From Clostridia bacterium (GTDB lineage Bacteria > Bacillota > Clostridia > UBA1381), in the NCBI GenBank assembly GCA_017468095.1, contig JAFUJN010000181.1, positions 1-41,115 of the forward strand: DNA of 41,115 nucleotides. The letters run 5' to 3'. Shown here piece by piece: positions 23,602-32,076 of the stretch. The notes below the pieces were generated by a model, which was not told the origin of the DNA, searched no databases, and saw only the letters and a program-made list of their open reading frames with translations. How positions within the stretch are numbered: the first letter of the stretch is position 1; every line of letters starts with the position of its first letter. The position numbers were made by a program, and so were the translations under genes.

Positions 23602-24585
23602 ATGTATGGTTATGAGATTTTGCACGAGCAAATCGCGGAAAACTTAATAAACAACATACGGCAGGAAGTGGCAAATCAGGCGTATATCTTTGAGGGTGAA
23701 CGTGGCGTTGGCTCAAAGGAATGTGCAAAACTGTTTGCCGGCGCATTGGTGTGCAAGAATACCCCATCAGCACCATGCACCACCTGTAATGCCTGCATTA
23801 TGGCAAAAGCGGAATCTCATCCTGATATTTACGAATTAACACCTGCTGATGGAAAAAGAAACATCAGCGTTGACCAGATAAGAAGCGTTGTTACCGATGC
23901 CTACACGAAGCCTTATGAGAGCAAAAAAAAGGTTTATATAATTGCCTATGGAGACGATATGAACGAGCAGGCACAGAATGCATTCTTAAAGGTTTTGGAA
24001 GAACCGCCGGAGTATGCGGTGTTTGTGATTTTGGCGGAGAATAACGAAAGCTTGCTTCCAACAATCCGCTCAAGATGCACATCCATAAGATTTAATCCTG
24101 TAGCGGATAAAAAAGTGGAAGAATATATCAAAAAGAATTACCCTGAAAGACTAGAGGCGATGGACTTTTTGGTGCAGTATGCAGGCGGAGTTGTGGGCGA
24201 TATTGAGAAGATTTTAAACGCCGAGAACTTTGTGCCCCTAAGACGGGAAAGCCTTGAAAAGTTAGAAGCACTTTTGTCCGAAAGAAAGCTTGACGCCTAT
24301 CAGGTGGCGGAATTTTTGGAAGAAAACAAAGAAGATGCCGACCTTATACTAAGATTTTGGCAAGGCTTTTTAAGGGATATGATGCTTATTTTGCAAGGTG
24401 CCAAAAATCTTGTAAAAAGTACAGATTTTATTGATAATCTCATAAATCTTGCAAATAAAACTCAGGAAGAAAAGGTGGCACGTGCCATAGACGAAGTGCT
24501 TTTAGCACAGCAAATGAGAAAACGATATGTAAATCTTAAGGCACTTTCCTTAAGGCTTGCATTTTCTATAAAAAACCGTGGATAA
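23602..24585 (+). CDS. holB: DNA polymerase III clamp-loader subunit delta-prime
   Basis: 327 aa AAA+ protein. Zinc-module cysteines C51, C59, C62 and C65 follow the degenerate Walker A (GERGVGSKE, 32-40), which lacks the lysine in its normal place, as in other non-hydrolysing delta-prime subunits. The sensor/arginine-finger region is SLLPTIRSRCTSIRF. It is the rigid stator of the clamp loader. tatD next door is the usual context; here the tmk that often precedes holB is absent. Confidence 0.9.
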   Translation: MYGYEILHEQIAENLINNIRQEVANQAYIFEGERGVGSKECAKLFAGALVCKNTPSAPCTTCNACIMAKAESHPDIYELTPADGKRNISVDQIRSVVTDAYTKPYESKKKVYIIAYGDDMNEQAQNAFLKVLEEPPEYAVFVILAENNESLLPTIRSRCTSIRFNPVADKKVEEYIKKNYPERLEAMDFLVQYAGGVVGDIEKILNAENFVPLRRESLEKLEALLSERKLDAYQVAEFLEENKEDADLILRFWQGFLRDMMLILQGAKNLVKSTDFIDNLINLANKTQEEKVARAIDEVLLAQQMRKRYVNLKALSLRLAFSIKNRG

Positions 24586-24597
24586 GGAGAAAAAGAA

Positions 24598-25953
24598 ATG
24601 AACAGATTTGAAAATTTGCTACCCAAGGTGGAAATGCTGGCACAAAAATGTGATAATAACGGGCATATCAACCCAGAATTATATGACAAGTATGAAGTAA
24701 AACGTGGACTTCGTTATAAGAGCGGACGAGGCGTTTTGACAGGCCTTACCGAGATTGGTGAAGTTAAGTCATACACAATCGATGACGGCGAAATGATTCC
24801 TTGCGAAGGTAAGCTTTACTATCACGGCGTGGATATTGAGCAGATTGTTGAAGGCTTTACATCTGAGGGCAGATTTGGTTTTGAAGAAGTGACCTATCTT
24901 TTGATTTTCGGCGAACAGCCGACAGAAGAACAGCTTAGCGATTTCAGAAAGCTTTTGGCTGAATACAGAATGCTTCCGACAAGCTTTGTGCGTGATATTA
25001 TTATGAAGGCCCCGTCAAAGGATATGATGAACACACTAGCACGAAGTGTTTTAACAATGTATTCTTACGACGAGCTTGCAGATGATACAAGCGTATCAAA
25101 CGTGCTTCGCCAGAGCCTTCAGTTAATCGCGGTTTTCCCGCTTTTATCAGTTTACGGCTATCAGGCATATAACCACTATCAAAAGGGTCACAGCCTGTTT
25201 ATACACACACCGCCTGCAGAGCTTTCAACTGCAGAGGCTATTCTTTACATTTTGCGCCCTGACAGCAAATACACCGAGCTTGAAGCAAAGCTTTTGGATA
25301 TTTGCCTTGTTGCACAGGCAGAGCATGGCGGCGGTAATAACTCAACATTTACAACTCACGTTGTATCATCATCAGGAACTGATACATACTCATCTGTTGC
25401 AGCGTCTTTGGGATCCCTTAAGGGCCCAAAGCACGGCGGTGCAAACAAGAAAGTTGTGGAAATGTTTGAAGACATAAAGGAAAACGTTAAGAACCATGAG
25501 GATGAAGAAGAGGTAAGAAGCTATCTTCAGAAGATTCTTGATAAGGAAGCCTTTGACAAATCAGGACTTATCTATGGTATCGGTCACGCGGTTTATTCAT
25601 TGTCCGACCCAAGAACAAGAATTCTTAAGAAGTATGTCGGCCAGCTTGCAAAGGAAAAGGGAACAGAAAAGGAGCTTGCACTTTACGAAATGGTGGAGCG
25701 TATTGCACCCGAGCTTTTGTCTAAGAAGAGAAACCGCCCTGTAAGTGCAAATGTAGACTTCTACTCAGGATTTGTATATCGTATGTTAGGTCTTCCATTG
25801 GAGCTTTACACACCGATTTTTGCTATTGCAAGAATTGCGGGTTGGAGCGCACACAGAATTGAAGAGCTTATGAACTCAGGAAAAATTGTTCGTCCTGCTT
25901 ATAAGAATGTTGCAAAGCATACGGATTATGTTCCGATGAGTGAAAGAAGATAA
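24598..25953 (+). CDS. Citrate/2-methylcitrate synthase
   Basis: 451 aa. Active-site histidines appear at H243 (AEHGGGNN), H279 (GPKHGGAN) and H330 (YGIGHAVY), and the catalytic aspartate is D387 (NVDFYSG). It condenses acetyl-CoA (or propionyl-CoA) with oxaloacetate. The first loop reads AEHGGGNNSTF where most citrate synthases have DHExNAST, a variant found in a group of clostridial enzymes. Good ribosome site (AAGGAG). No other TCA-cycle gene is near; it ends the nusB operon, probably supplying citrate/2-oxoglutarate for glutamate synthesis. Confidence 0.93.
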   Translation: MNRFENLLPKVEMLAQKCDNNGHINPELYDKYEVKRGLRYKSGRGVLTGLTEIGEVKSYTIDDGEMIPCEGKLYYHGVDIEQIVEGFTSEGRFGFEEVTYLLIFGEQPTEEQLSDFRKLLAEYRMLPTSFVRDIIMKAPSKDMMNTLARSVLTMYSYDELADDTSVSNVLRQSLQLIAVFPLLSVYGYQAYNHYQKGHSLFIHTPPAELSTAEAILYILRPDSKYTELEAKLLDICLVAQAEHGGGNNSTFTTHVVSSSGTDTYSSVAASLGSLKGPKHGGANKKVVEMFEDIKENVKNHEDEEEVRSYLQKILDKEAFDKSGLIYGIGHAVYSLSDPRTRILKKYVGQLAKEKGTEKELALYEMVERIAPELLSKKRNRPVSANVDFYSGFVYRMLGLPLELYTPIFAIARIAGWSAHRIEELMNSGKIVRPAYKNVAKHTDYVPMSERR

Positions 25954-25961
25954 CATTAAAA

Positions 25962-25990
25962 GGCAAGAAATTTCGGTTTCTTGCCATTTT
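25962..25990 (+). terminator. Terminator after citrate synthase
   Basis: GGCAAGAAA/TTTCTTGCC stem with a TTTCGG loop, then ATTTT. The T-tract is short, so read-through into hydF is possible. Confidence 0.65.
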
Positions 25991-26007
25991 AAAAAGAGGT
26001 GATTTCT

Positions 26008-27207
26008 ATGGAAACACAATCAGGTGAAAGAATACACATTGGCTTTTTTGGTATGCGAAATGCAGGCAAATCAAGCCTTGTAAACGCTGTTACAGGTCAG
26101 AACTTGTCGGTTGTGTCCGACGTTTTGGGAACAACTACCGACCCTGTAAAAAAGGCTATGGAACTTTTGCCACTAGGGCCTGTGGTTATTATTGATACGC
26201 CGGGACTTGATGATGAAGGCGAGCTTGGGAATTTGCGAATAAAAAAGGCACGTCAGATTTTGGGAATGACGGATATTGCGATTCTTTGCGTTGATGCGAG
26301 AGCCGGAATAAGCGATTTTGACAGGGAGCTTGTCAGCGTTTTTGAAAAGAAAAATATACCATATATTGTGGCATATAACAAGTCTGATTTAACAGAAACA
26401 CGAAAAGAACTGAAAGAAAATGAGATATATGTAAGTGCAAAAACAGGGGAGAATATAACCCAGCTCAAAGAGAAGATGGCAACCCTTTTGAAAGATGGCG
26501 GGGAAGAGAAAAAGCTACTTGCAGACATTGTTTCAAAAGGTGATTTGGTGGTAATGGTGATACCGATTGACGCAGCAGCGCCAAAGGGTAGAATAATCCT
26601 GCCACAGCAACAGACTCTTCGTGAACTTTTGGATATAGGCGCAACTGCTGTGTGTTGCAAGGATACAGAGCTATCTGAAACGCTTTCTATGATTTCAAAA
26701 AAGCCAAACCTTGTAATTACGGATTCACAGGTTTTCGGCAAGGTTTCAAAAATCGTGCCAGCGGATGTGATGCTCACATCTTTCTCAATTCTTTTTGCAA
26801 GATATAAGGGAAACTTGGAAACATTGGTACGGGGAGCCGCAGAACTTGATAATTTAAAGGACGGGGATGCTGTCTTAATATCAGAGGGTTGCACCCATCA
26901 CAGACAATGCGGTGATATAGGAACAGGGAAGCTTCCTAAATGGATAGAAGAATATACAGGGAAGAAGCTAAACTATGAATTCACTATGGGCACAGAGTTC
27001 CCTGAAGACTTATCAAAGTATTCCCTTATCCTGCATTGCGGTGGATGTATGCTAAACGCAAGGGAAATGCAGTCAAGGCTAGGCTATAGCGAAGACGAGC
27101 AGGTTCCTATTACAAACTACGGAGTTTCTATAGCTCAAATAAATGGCATTTTAAAACGAAGCCTTGAACCATTTGGAGATATAGCAAAAATAATTAAAAG
27201 GTCATAG
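26008..27207 (+). CDS. hydF: [FeFe]-hydrogenase H-cluster maturation GTPase HydF
   Basis: 399 aa from the ATG at 26008, with the ribosome site AGAGGTGAT 4 nt upstream. A GTG at 25999 lies within that site and is rejected. The GTPase domain (~8-170) has P-loop GMRNAGKSS (15-23), switch region GTTTDPV, DTPGLDD and NKSD. The middle dimerisation domain is followed by the C-terminal [4Fe-4S] domain with CTHHRQC and HCGGC, matching the HydF pattern CxH...HCxxC. HydF is the scaffold on which HydE and HydG products assemble the 2Fe subcluster. The presence of an [FeFe]-hydrogenase elsewhere in this anaerobe follows. Confidence 0.95.
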   Translation: METQSGERIHIGFFGMRNAGKSSLVNAVTGQNLSVVSDVLGTTTDPVKKAMELLPLGPVVIIDTPGLDDEGELGNLRIKKARQILGMTDIAILCVDARAGISDFDRELVSVFEKKNIPYIVAYNKSDLTETRKELKENEIYVSAKTGENITQLKEKMATLLKDGGEEKKLLADIVSKGDLVVMVIPIDAAAPKGRIILPQQQTLRELLDIGATAVCCKDTELSETLSMISKKPNLVITDSQVFGKVSKIVPADVMLTSFSILFARYKGNLETLVRGAAELDNLKDGDAVLISEGCTHHRQCGDIGTGKLPKWIEEYTGKKLNYEFTMGTEFPEDLSKYSLILHCGGCMLNAREMQSRLGYSEDEQVPITNYGVSIAQINGILKRSLEPFGDIAKIIKRS

Positions 27208-27227
27208 AAAATTCTATGACCTTTTTG
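27198..27227 (+). terminator. Terminator embedding the hydF stop codon
   Basis: Perfect 12-bp stem AAGGTCATAGAA/TTCTATGACCTT with a 2-nt central loop, then T-run. The TAG stop codon (27205-27207) lies inside the 5' arm. Confidence 0.85.
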
Positions 27228-27234
27228 TGTGGCG

Positions 27235-27268
27235 AAAAAAAAGAGATGTAATTCATACATCTCTTTTT
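27235..27268 (-). terminator. Terminator of the 324-aa/63-aa operon
   Basis: 13-bp stem AAAAAGAGATGTA/TACATCTCTTTTT with loop ATTCA; on the minus strand it is followed by eight T. It lies 4 nt beyond the stop codon of the 63-aa gene. Confidence 0.9.
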
Positions 27269-27271
27269 AAA

Positions 27272-27463
27272 TTATTTATTAAAATCACTGAAATTAACTT
27301 TATATAAAGTATTTCCGCCTTCATTACGATTGAACTGGATACCTTCAAACTGTGTTCCTGTAAGTGTCCAAAGACTTACAGCACTCAAGTCTGTACCAGT
27401 CATAATGTTTTCAGTAACAAATGTTTCTGAAAGGAGGCTTGGTTTTACGTAATTCTTTTTCAT
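27272..27463 (-). CDS. 63-aa peptide with KKNYVKPSLLSETF-type start
   Basis: Start set at the ATG at 27463, 10 nt from AGGAGG; a TTG 6 nt further upstream is an alternative. The protein begins MKKNYVKPSLLSETFVTENI and continues with a TGT-rich, weakly hydrophobic middle and an FSDFNK end. It has no cysteine, signal peptide or membrane helix. Many short clostridial and Bacteroides ORFs share the K-x-Y-x-KP-x-L-x-x-E-x-F start and are of unknown function; some have been viewed as peptide precursors. It lies 20 nt after the stop of the secreted 324-aa protein and shares its transcript. Confidence 0.7.
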   Translation of the reverse strand: MKKNYVKPSLLSETFVTENIMTGTDLSAVSLWTLTGTQFEGIQFNRNEGGNTLYKVNFSDFNK

Positions 27464-27483
27464 TTCCAATCTACCTCCTTCAA

Positions 27484-28458
27484 TTAGTCATTCAAGTATA
27501 CATCAACGTCTGGCAATTTTGCATAAGCTGCAGCTTTTTCTTCATCTGTTAAGTCTACACCGTAAGTATAGTCATAAACATCTTCAATTACCATTCTGAA
27601 GAAGTACTGAGCCTGACCACCAATTTCCTGGTTGTTGCCATTTGTAATACTTGCCTGAAGAGCACCATCAGCATCAGCTGTTAGGTTGTTACCGCTTCTT
27701 TCTGTCTTCTTGATGTAATCATCGTTGTAAACGCCGTCAAATACAAAACCGAAGTCTGTATCAACCTGTGAGAAGTTAGCTCCACCTGTGATAGTAGCCT
27801 TACCGAAACAGTAAGCATCGCCGTTTCTTAGGAAGTACTTATCTTCTACAGTTGGTGTCTTGTCAGTAACATCGTTAACGTACATAAGCTCAACGCTTGG
27901 TGTACCGATTAGGAATGAATATGTGTTTGAAATCACAACATCATTAACTTTATCGTGAAGTCTCATTTCCAACTTATATCTTCCATCTTCAAGAGTATCA
28001 CGCAACTTATATGTGTTGTAAATGTAAGATGTGCTTGATGATGGAGTAAGTGTTACCTGATCGATAAACTGTACATTTGTATTTTCGTAAGTTGTATCAT
28101 CCTGCTTTGAACAAATGTATGTAAGAACGTCACCTTCATTAACCTTTGTAACAGTACCGTTGGTTTTAGCGACAAGAGCGAATGTAATGCTATCGCCGGC
28201 TCTGTATGTAGGCAAATAAGCTATACCATAACTTGTGGCACGGAAAACAGGAGTACCATAGTTAAGTCCTGATGTTGATACACCATTAGTAGTAACTGTA
28301 CCACTACTTGAGCTTGTAGTATAGTTTCTGCTCACGCCCTTGTGATCTGAACTAACAGCAGTACCAATTGGATTAAGGTCAAAAGCGTCATACGCGAATG
28401 CACTTGTTGACATTGCCAAAGCGGAAACAGCTAATAATAAAGCCATTAACTTTTTCAT
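27484..28458 (-). CDS. Secreted protein of unknown function
   Basis: 324 aa from the ATG at 28458. An in-frame ATG 21 nt upstream would contain the AAAGGAAG ribosome site and is rejected. Residues 1-22 form a signal peptide (MKKLMALLLAVSALAMSTSAFA), with likely cleavage after AFA. The mature part has a Ser/Thr-rich stretch (about 46-62), then beta-rich segments suggestive of Ig-like domains (GDSITFALVAKT; LEDGRYKLEMRLHDKV), and ends in an acidic tail. No sortase, SLH or lipobox motif is visible. The co-transcribed 63-aa peptide gene suggests a linked function. I do not recognise the family. Confidence 0.8.
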   Translation of the reverse strand: MKKLMALLLAVSALAMSTSAFAYDAFDLNPIGTAVSSDHKGVSRNYTTSSSSGTVTTNGVSTSGLNYGTPVFRATSYGIAYLPTYRAGDSITFALVAKTNGTVTKVNEGDVLTYICSKQDDTTYENTNVQFIDQVTLTPSSSTSYIYNTYKLRDTLEDGRYKLEMRLHDKVNDVVISNTYSFLIGTPSVELMYVNDVTDKTPTVEDKYFLRNGDAYCFGKATITGGANFSQVDTDFGFVFDGVYNDDYIKKTERSGNNLTADADGALQASITNGNNQEIGGQAQYFFRMVIEDVYDYTYGVDLTDEEKAAAYAKLPDVDVYLND

Positions 28459-28519
28459 TTTTATAAAACTTCCTTTCATATTTTAGTCCTATACATAGTA
28501 AAACATTATTAACACACCC

Positions 28520-28548
28520 ATTTTATCATAGAAAAATAGTAATGTCAA
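28520..28548 (-). promoter_or_regulatory. Promoter of the secreted-protein/peptide operon
   Basis: Minus strand: TTGACA (28548-28543), 17-nt spacer, TAAAAT (28525-28520); near consensus. The leader is about 55 nt to the ATG at 28458. Confidence 0.8.
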
Positions 28549-28602
28549 GCATTTATTTGCTTTTTTTGTAAATATTTTTGAAATAAAAATGGCTGATATT
28601 TT

Positions 28603-29718
28603 CTATTCTTTTTTGTTCATTTCATCTAATATGGCAAATGCATTGGGGTGAATGGGATTTCCACGTTTTTTATTAACTTCGATTGTGGACCTTATGCATT
28701 CTGCTACCGCCATGTCAAGATTTTCGCGGGAAAGCTTTCTCAAAGGCTCTGCATCAGGGAAATTTCTTCCCGGCTCGGTAAGGTCGGCAACAAAAATAAT
28801 TTTTTCAAGCAGTGTCATATCAGGCTTGCCGATGGTATGCCACTTAATTGCTTCTAAAATTTCCGGATCTGTAATACCAAACTCGATTTTAGCGGTTTCT
28901 GCACCAAGCTTTGCATGGACAAGTGGCGGAGATTTCATTTCAAACTCGTCAAGGTCTACCTCCAAATCATGTGCTCTCTCATAAATATTGTCAAGGTTTT
29001 TGGCGTTATCGTGCAAAAGACCTGCTAACTTTGCTTTTTCTGTGTCTGCGCCATGGATTTTGGCAAGCTCAACTGCAGTTTCCATAACCCCAAGGCTATG
29101 GGCGTATCTTTCAGGGGTTAAAAGAGTCTTTAATTGCTCTTCCATCCTGAGTTTCTTCCTATATATATTGTTTCTTTTTATAAACTCCAAAACGCTATGT
29201 GGAACAAACGCCGAAACATCTTCACCGTTTTCCAGTTTTTTTCTTATTTCGGTTGATGAAATATCAATGGTACTACCCGAAATAGGTTTTGAAAAATCGG
29301 AAGTGTGTCTACCGCCACATCTATTGTAAACCAAAAGGGTGCAGAGCTTTAAAATCTCTTCGGGCATATACCACTTATGGAAGTCACGAAGTGAGTCCCC
29401 ACCGATAATGAAGAAAAGCTCATCATCGGGCATCACTTCCTTAAAATGTTTTAAGGTATTAACCGAATAGGAATACGCAGGTCTATTCACTTCATAATCC
29501 GATGCTTCGAAGCCATCCATTCCTGCTATGGCACGCTTCACCATAATATGACGGATTTTTGCATCGAGAATCTGCTTATCCCTTTTGTGTGGCGGATTTC
29601 CACTGGTCAAAAATATCACCTTGTCAAGGTGATATTCTGATTTTGCAGCGGTTGCAATATTAAGATGTCCAAAATGAATAGGGTCGAAAGTACCGCCCAT
29701 TATACCGATTTTACTCAT
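28603..29718 (-). CDS. nadD: NadD-YqeK fusion: nicotinate-nucleotide adenylyltransferase and HD phosphohydrolase
   Basis: 371 aa. Residues ~1-190 are NadD, with nucleotidyltransferase motif GGTFDPIHFGHL (9-20) and ISSTEIR near 153-159; it adenylates nicotinate mononucleotide for NAD synthesis. Residues ~193-371 are a YqeK-type HD domain with RYAHSLGVMETA, LAGLLHDNAKN and a downstream WHTIGKP block; YqeK enzymes split diadenosine tetraphosphate symmetrically. In most Firmicutes these are adjacent separate genes; here they are one ORF without a break. The start overlaps the yhbY stop (ATGA). Confidence 0.92.
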   Translation of the reverse strand: MSKIGIMGGTFDPIHFGHLNIATAAKSEYHLDKVIFLTSGNPPHKRDKQILDAKIRHIMVKRAIAGMDGFEASDYEVNRPAYSYSVNTLKHFKEVMPDDELFFIIGGDSLRDFHKWYMPEEILKLCTLLVYNRCGGRHTSDFSKPISGSTIDISSTEIRKKLENGEDVSAFVPHSVLEFIKRNNIYRKKLRMEEQLKTLLTPERYAHSLGVMETAVELAKIHGADTEKAKLAGLLHDNAKNLDNIYERAHDLEVDLDEFEMKSPPLVHAKLGAETAKIEFGITDPEILEAIKWHTIGKPDMTLLEKIIFVADLTEPGRNFPDAEPLRKLSRENLDMAVAECIRSTIEVNKKRGNPIHPNAFAILDEMNKKE

Positions 29719-30017
29719 TTTTTTGGTAGCTCAATCTTTCTGTTTTTGATATTTTTAGCCTGCTTGTAAAGCACAAACTTTGAGCCGATTGCCTGAACAG
29801 GCTCGGCTTTTAACATTTCTGCAACTTCGTTACAGGTTGGCTTTGTGTCTAAAAGTGCAGTTTCCAAAATATGCACTTTAATAAGCTCACGTGCTTCTAA
29901 GGCTTGTGCAAGTCCTGTTAAAAGTTCGTCTGTTATGCCGTCTTTGCCAATTTGGAAAATCGGCTGAATTCCATGTGCTTCCTTTCGCAAGAATGCACGT
30001 TGTTTACTTGTTATCAT
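29715..30017 (-). CDS. yhbY: YhbY family (CRM domain) RNA-binding protein
   Basis: 100 aa from the ATG at 30017. The longer in-frame reading to 30089 would translate the palindromic element and is rejected. The CRM-domain landmarks are MITSKQRAFLRKEAHGIQPI, the QIGKDGIT loop and VQAIGSKFVLYK. Family members bind the 50S precursor. It is the first gene of the operon with nadD-yqeK; GGAGAG serves as ribosome site. Confidence 0.92.
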   Translation of the reverse strand: MITSKQRAFLRKEAHGIQPIFQIGKDGITDELLTGLAQALEARELIKVHILETALLDTKPTCNEVAEMLKAEPVQAIGSKFVLYKQAKNIKNRKIELPKK

Positions 30018-30042
30018 ATATTCTCTCCATTTAATATGTGTT

Positions 30043-30096
30043 GTAGGGAACGGATTTATCCGTTCCGCTTGCGGAATGCATAAATGCATTCCCTAC
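30043..30096. repeat. Palindromic element B (54 bp)
   Basis: GTAGGGA...TCCCTAC termini enclose two perfect hairpins, GGAACGGAT/ATCCGTTCC and GGAATGCAT/ATGCATTCC, joined by CGCTTGCG, giving a three-way cruciform. It lies between yhbY and the typA stop (11 bp from the latter). It is the exact reverse complement of element C at 32077-32130. Confidence 0.92.
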
Positions 30097-30107
30097 GTTT
30101 AATATTT

Positions 30108-31931
30108 TTACGCTCTTGCCTTTGCTTTGGCACGAAGGTCAGTTTTTAATATACGTTTTCTCATTCGAAGGTGATTTGGAGTAACTTCCAAAAGCTCATC
30201 ATCTGCGATGAAGTCAAGGCACTGTTCCAAGGATAAATCCTTTGGCGGAACAAGCTTTAGGGCATCGTCAGAACCTGATGCACGAGTATTTGTGGCGTGT
30301 TTTCTCTTGCAGACATTAACTGTTATATCTTCAAGGCGTGAACATTCGCCAACAATCATGCCTTCATAAACTTCAACACCTGCACCTATGAAAAGTGTTC
30401 CACGTTCTTGAGCGTTGAATAGCCCGTAGGTGATACTTGTGCCATTTTCCCAGGCGATTAGCGTACCGCGGGTTCTTGCGGTAATGTCGCCCTTGTATGG
30501 CTCGTAGCCCTCTAAAATGCTGTTGATAATTCCTGTTCCGCGAGTGGCTGTCAGCATTTCGCTTCGGTATCCGATAAGGCCACGGGACGGAATCAAGAAC
30601 TCAAGGCGAGTGTATCCTTGTGCTGCAGGCGCCATATTCACCATTTCGCCACGGCGGGCAATAATACCATCCATAATTGTGCCTGTAAATTCTTCAGGAA
30701 TGTCAACTGTTAGGCGTTCAATAGGTTCACACTTCACGCCGTCAATTTCCTTGTAAATAACAACAGGGTTTGAAACCTGAAACTCATAACCTTCACGGCG
30801 CATATTTTCAATTAAAACTGAAAGGTGAAGTTCGCCACGGCCTGATACAACAAAGGCTTCGGTTGTATCGGTTTCTGATACGCGAAGACTGATGTTTGAG
30901 TCAAGCTCACGGAAAAGTCTGTCGCGAAGATGACGGGATGTTACGAATTTACCGTCACGGCCTGCAAAAGGTGAGTCATTTACGCTGAATGTCATTGACA
31001 AAACAGGCTCGTCAATCTTTGTAAATGGAAGAGGCTCAGGAGCTGAAATGTCACAAAGAGTATCACCGATATTGATGTCGGTAATACCTGAAATTGCAAC
31101 CATGTCACCGGCGGATGCAACTTCAACAGTTTCCTTTTTAAGACCGTCAAAGGTATAAAGTTTAACAGCACGTCCTGACAATTTCTTACCGTCAGATTTT
31201 AAAAGTACAAGTGGCATACCTGTTTTAACTGAGCCACGCTGAATCTTACCAACGGCAATTCTGCCCGTATATTCGTCATAGTCAATGTTTGAAACAAGCA
31301 TCTGGAATGGGCCATCATCGTCGCAGTCAGGGCAAGGAATTGCTGTGGCGATTAGCTCAAACAAGTCACGAAGGTCGGTGTTTGGCTGTTCAGGATTATA
31401 TTCCGCAGTTGCCCAACCGTCACGGCCTGATGCGAAGATAACAGGAGTGTCAATCTGCTCTTCTGTTGCACCAAGGTCAATGAATAGGTCAAGAACTTCG
31501 TCCACAACTTCGTATGGCCTTGCATTTGGTCGGTCAACCTTGTTTACCACGATAATCGGCTTTAGGTCAAGGGCAAGAGCTTTTGACAACACGAAACGGG
31601 TCTGTGGCATACATCCCTCAAAGGCGTCAACCAATAGAAGAACGCCATCCGCCATTTCAAGTCCGCGCTCAACTTCGCCACCAAAGTCTGCATGCCCTGG
31701 TGTGTCGATTATGTTGATTTTTATATCTTTATACATAAGTGATGTATTTTTTGCGAGTATTGTAATTCCACGCTCACGCTCCAAGTCATTAGAGTCCATT
31801 ACACGCTCTGCAACCTGCTCGTTTTCACGGAAAATTCCGCTTTGGCGAAGCATTGCATCAACCAATGTTGTTTTGCCGTGGTCAACGTGGGCAATTATTG
31901 CGATGTTTCTTATGTTTTCACGTTTTGTCAC
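30108..31931 (-). CDS. typA: Translational GTPase TypA/BipA
   Basis: 607 aa from a GTG start at 31931, with GGGGGAA upstream; the longer in-frame reading to 32045 passes through the promoter and is rejected. G domain motifs: AHVDHGKTTL (G1), RGITI (G2), DTPGHADF (G3), NKVD (G4). Domains II/III and the C-terminal BipA-specific domain (GEMVNMAPAAQGYTRLEF) follow. It binds ribosomes like EF-G/LepA and is linked to stress and low-temperature 50S assembly. It is flanked on both sides by copies of the same 54-bp palindrome. Confidence 0.95.
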   Translation of the reverse strand: MTKRENIRNIAIIAHVDHGKTTLVDAMLRQSGIFRENEQVAERVMDSNDLERERGITILAKNTSLMYKDIKINIIDTPGHADFGGEVERGLEMADGVLLLVDAFEGCMPQTRFVLSKALALDLKPIIVVNKVDRPNARPYEVVDEVLDLFIDLGATEEQIDTPVIFASGRDGWATAEYNPEQPNTDLRDLFELIATAIPCPDCDDDGPFQMLVSNIDYDEYTGRIAVGKIQRGSVKTGMPLVLLKSDGKKLSGRAVKLYTFDGLKKETVEVASAGDMVAISGITDINIGDTLCDISAPEPLPFTKIDEPVLSMTFSVNDSPFAGRDGKFVTSRHLRDRLFRELDSNISLRVSETDTTEAFVVSGRGELHLSVLIENMRREGYEFQVSNPVVIYKEIDGVKCEPIERLTVDIPEEFTGTIMDGIIARRGEMVNMAPAAQGYTRLEFLIPSRGLIGYRSEMLTATRGTGIINSILEGYEPYKGDITARTRGTLIAWENGTSITYGLFNAQERGTLFIGAGVEVYEGMIVGECSRLEDITVNVCKRKHATNTRASGSDDALKLVPPKDLSLEQCLDFIADDELLEVTPNHLRMRKRILKTDLRAKAKARA

Positions 31932-31975
31932 TGTAAATTCCCCCAAAATTCCTACATTATATATTATACTGTTTA

Positions 31976-32004
31976 ATTTTATCATATTTTGAAGATTTAT
32001 ACAA
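31976..32004 (-). promoter_or_regulatory. Promoter of typA
   Basis: Minus strand: TTGTAT (32004-31999), 17-nt spacer, TAAAAT (31981-31976), about 45 nt ahead of the GTG start. Confidence 0.65.
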
Positions 32005-32033
32005 TAGGAATTGTGACAAAAAATATTAAACCA

Positions 32034-32062
32034 AAAATCCGCCACTTATAAAAAGTGACGGA
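32034..32062 (-). terminator. Terminator-like hairpin upstream of the typA promoter
   Basis: TCCGCCACTT (32038-32047) pairs with AAGTGACGGA (32053-32062) with one mismatch; on the minus strand five T follow. It would block read-through from the upstream 1167-aa gene into typA. The rest of 32005-32270 holds the palindromes C and D and the terminator listed next; no gene is seen there. Confidence 0.6.
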
Positions 32063-32076
32063 ACGTAGAGTTAAAT

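Noticed and set aside
30018-30089. N-terminal extension of YhbY
   Set aside because: It would translate the 54-bp palindrome; GGAGAG precedes the ATG at 30017.
31932-32045. N-terminal extension of TypA
   Set aside because: It covers the promoter boxes and lacks a ribosome site; the GTG at 31931 gives the standard length and follows GGGGGAA.
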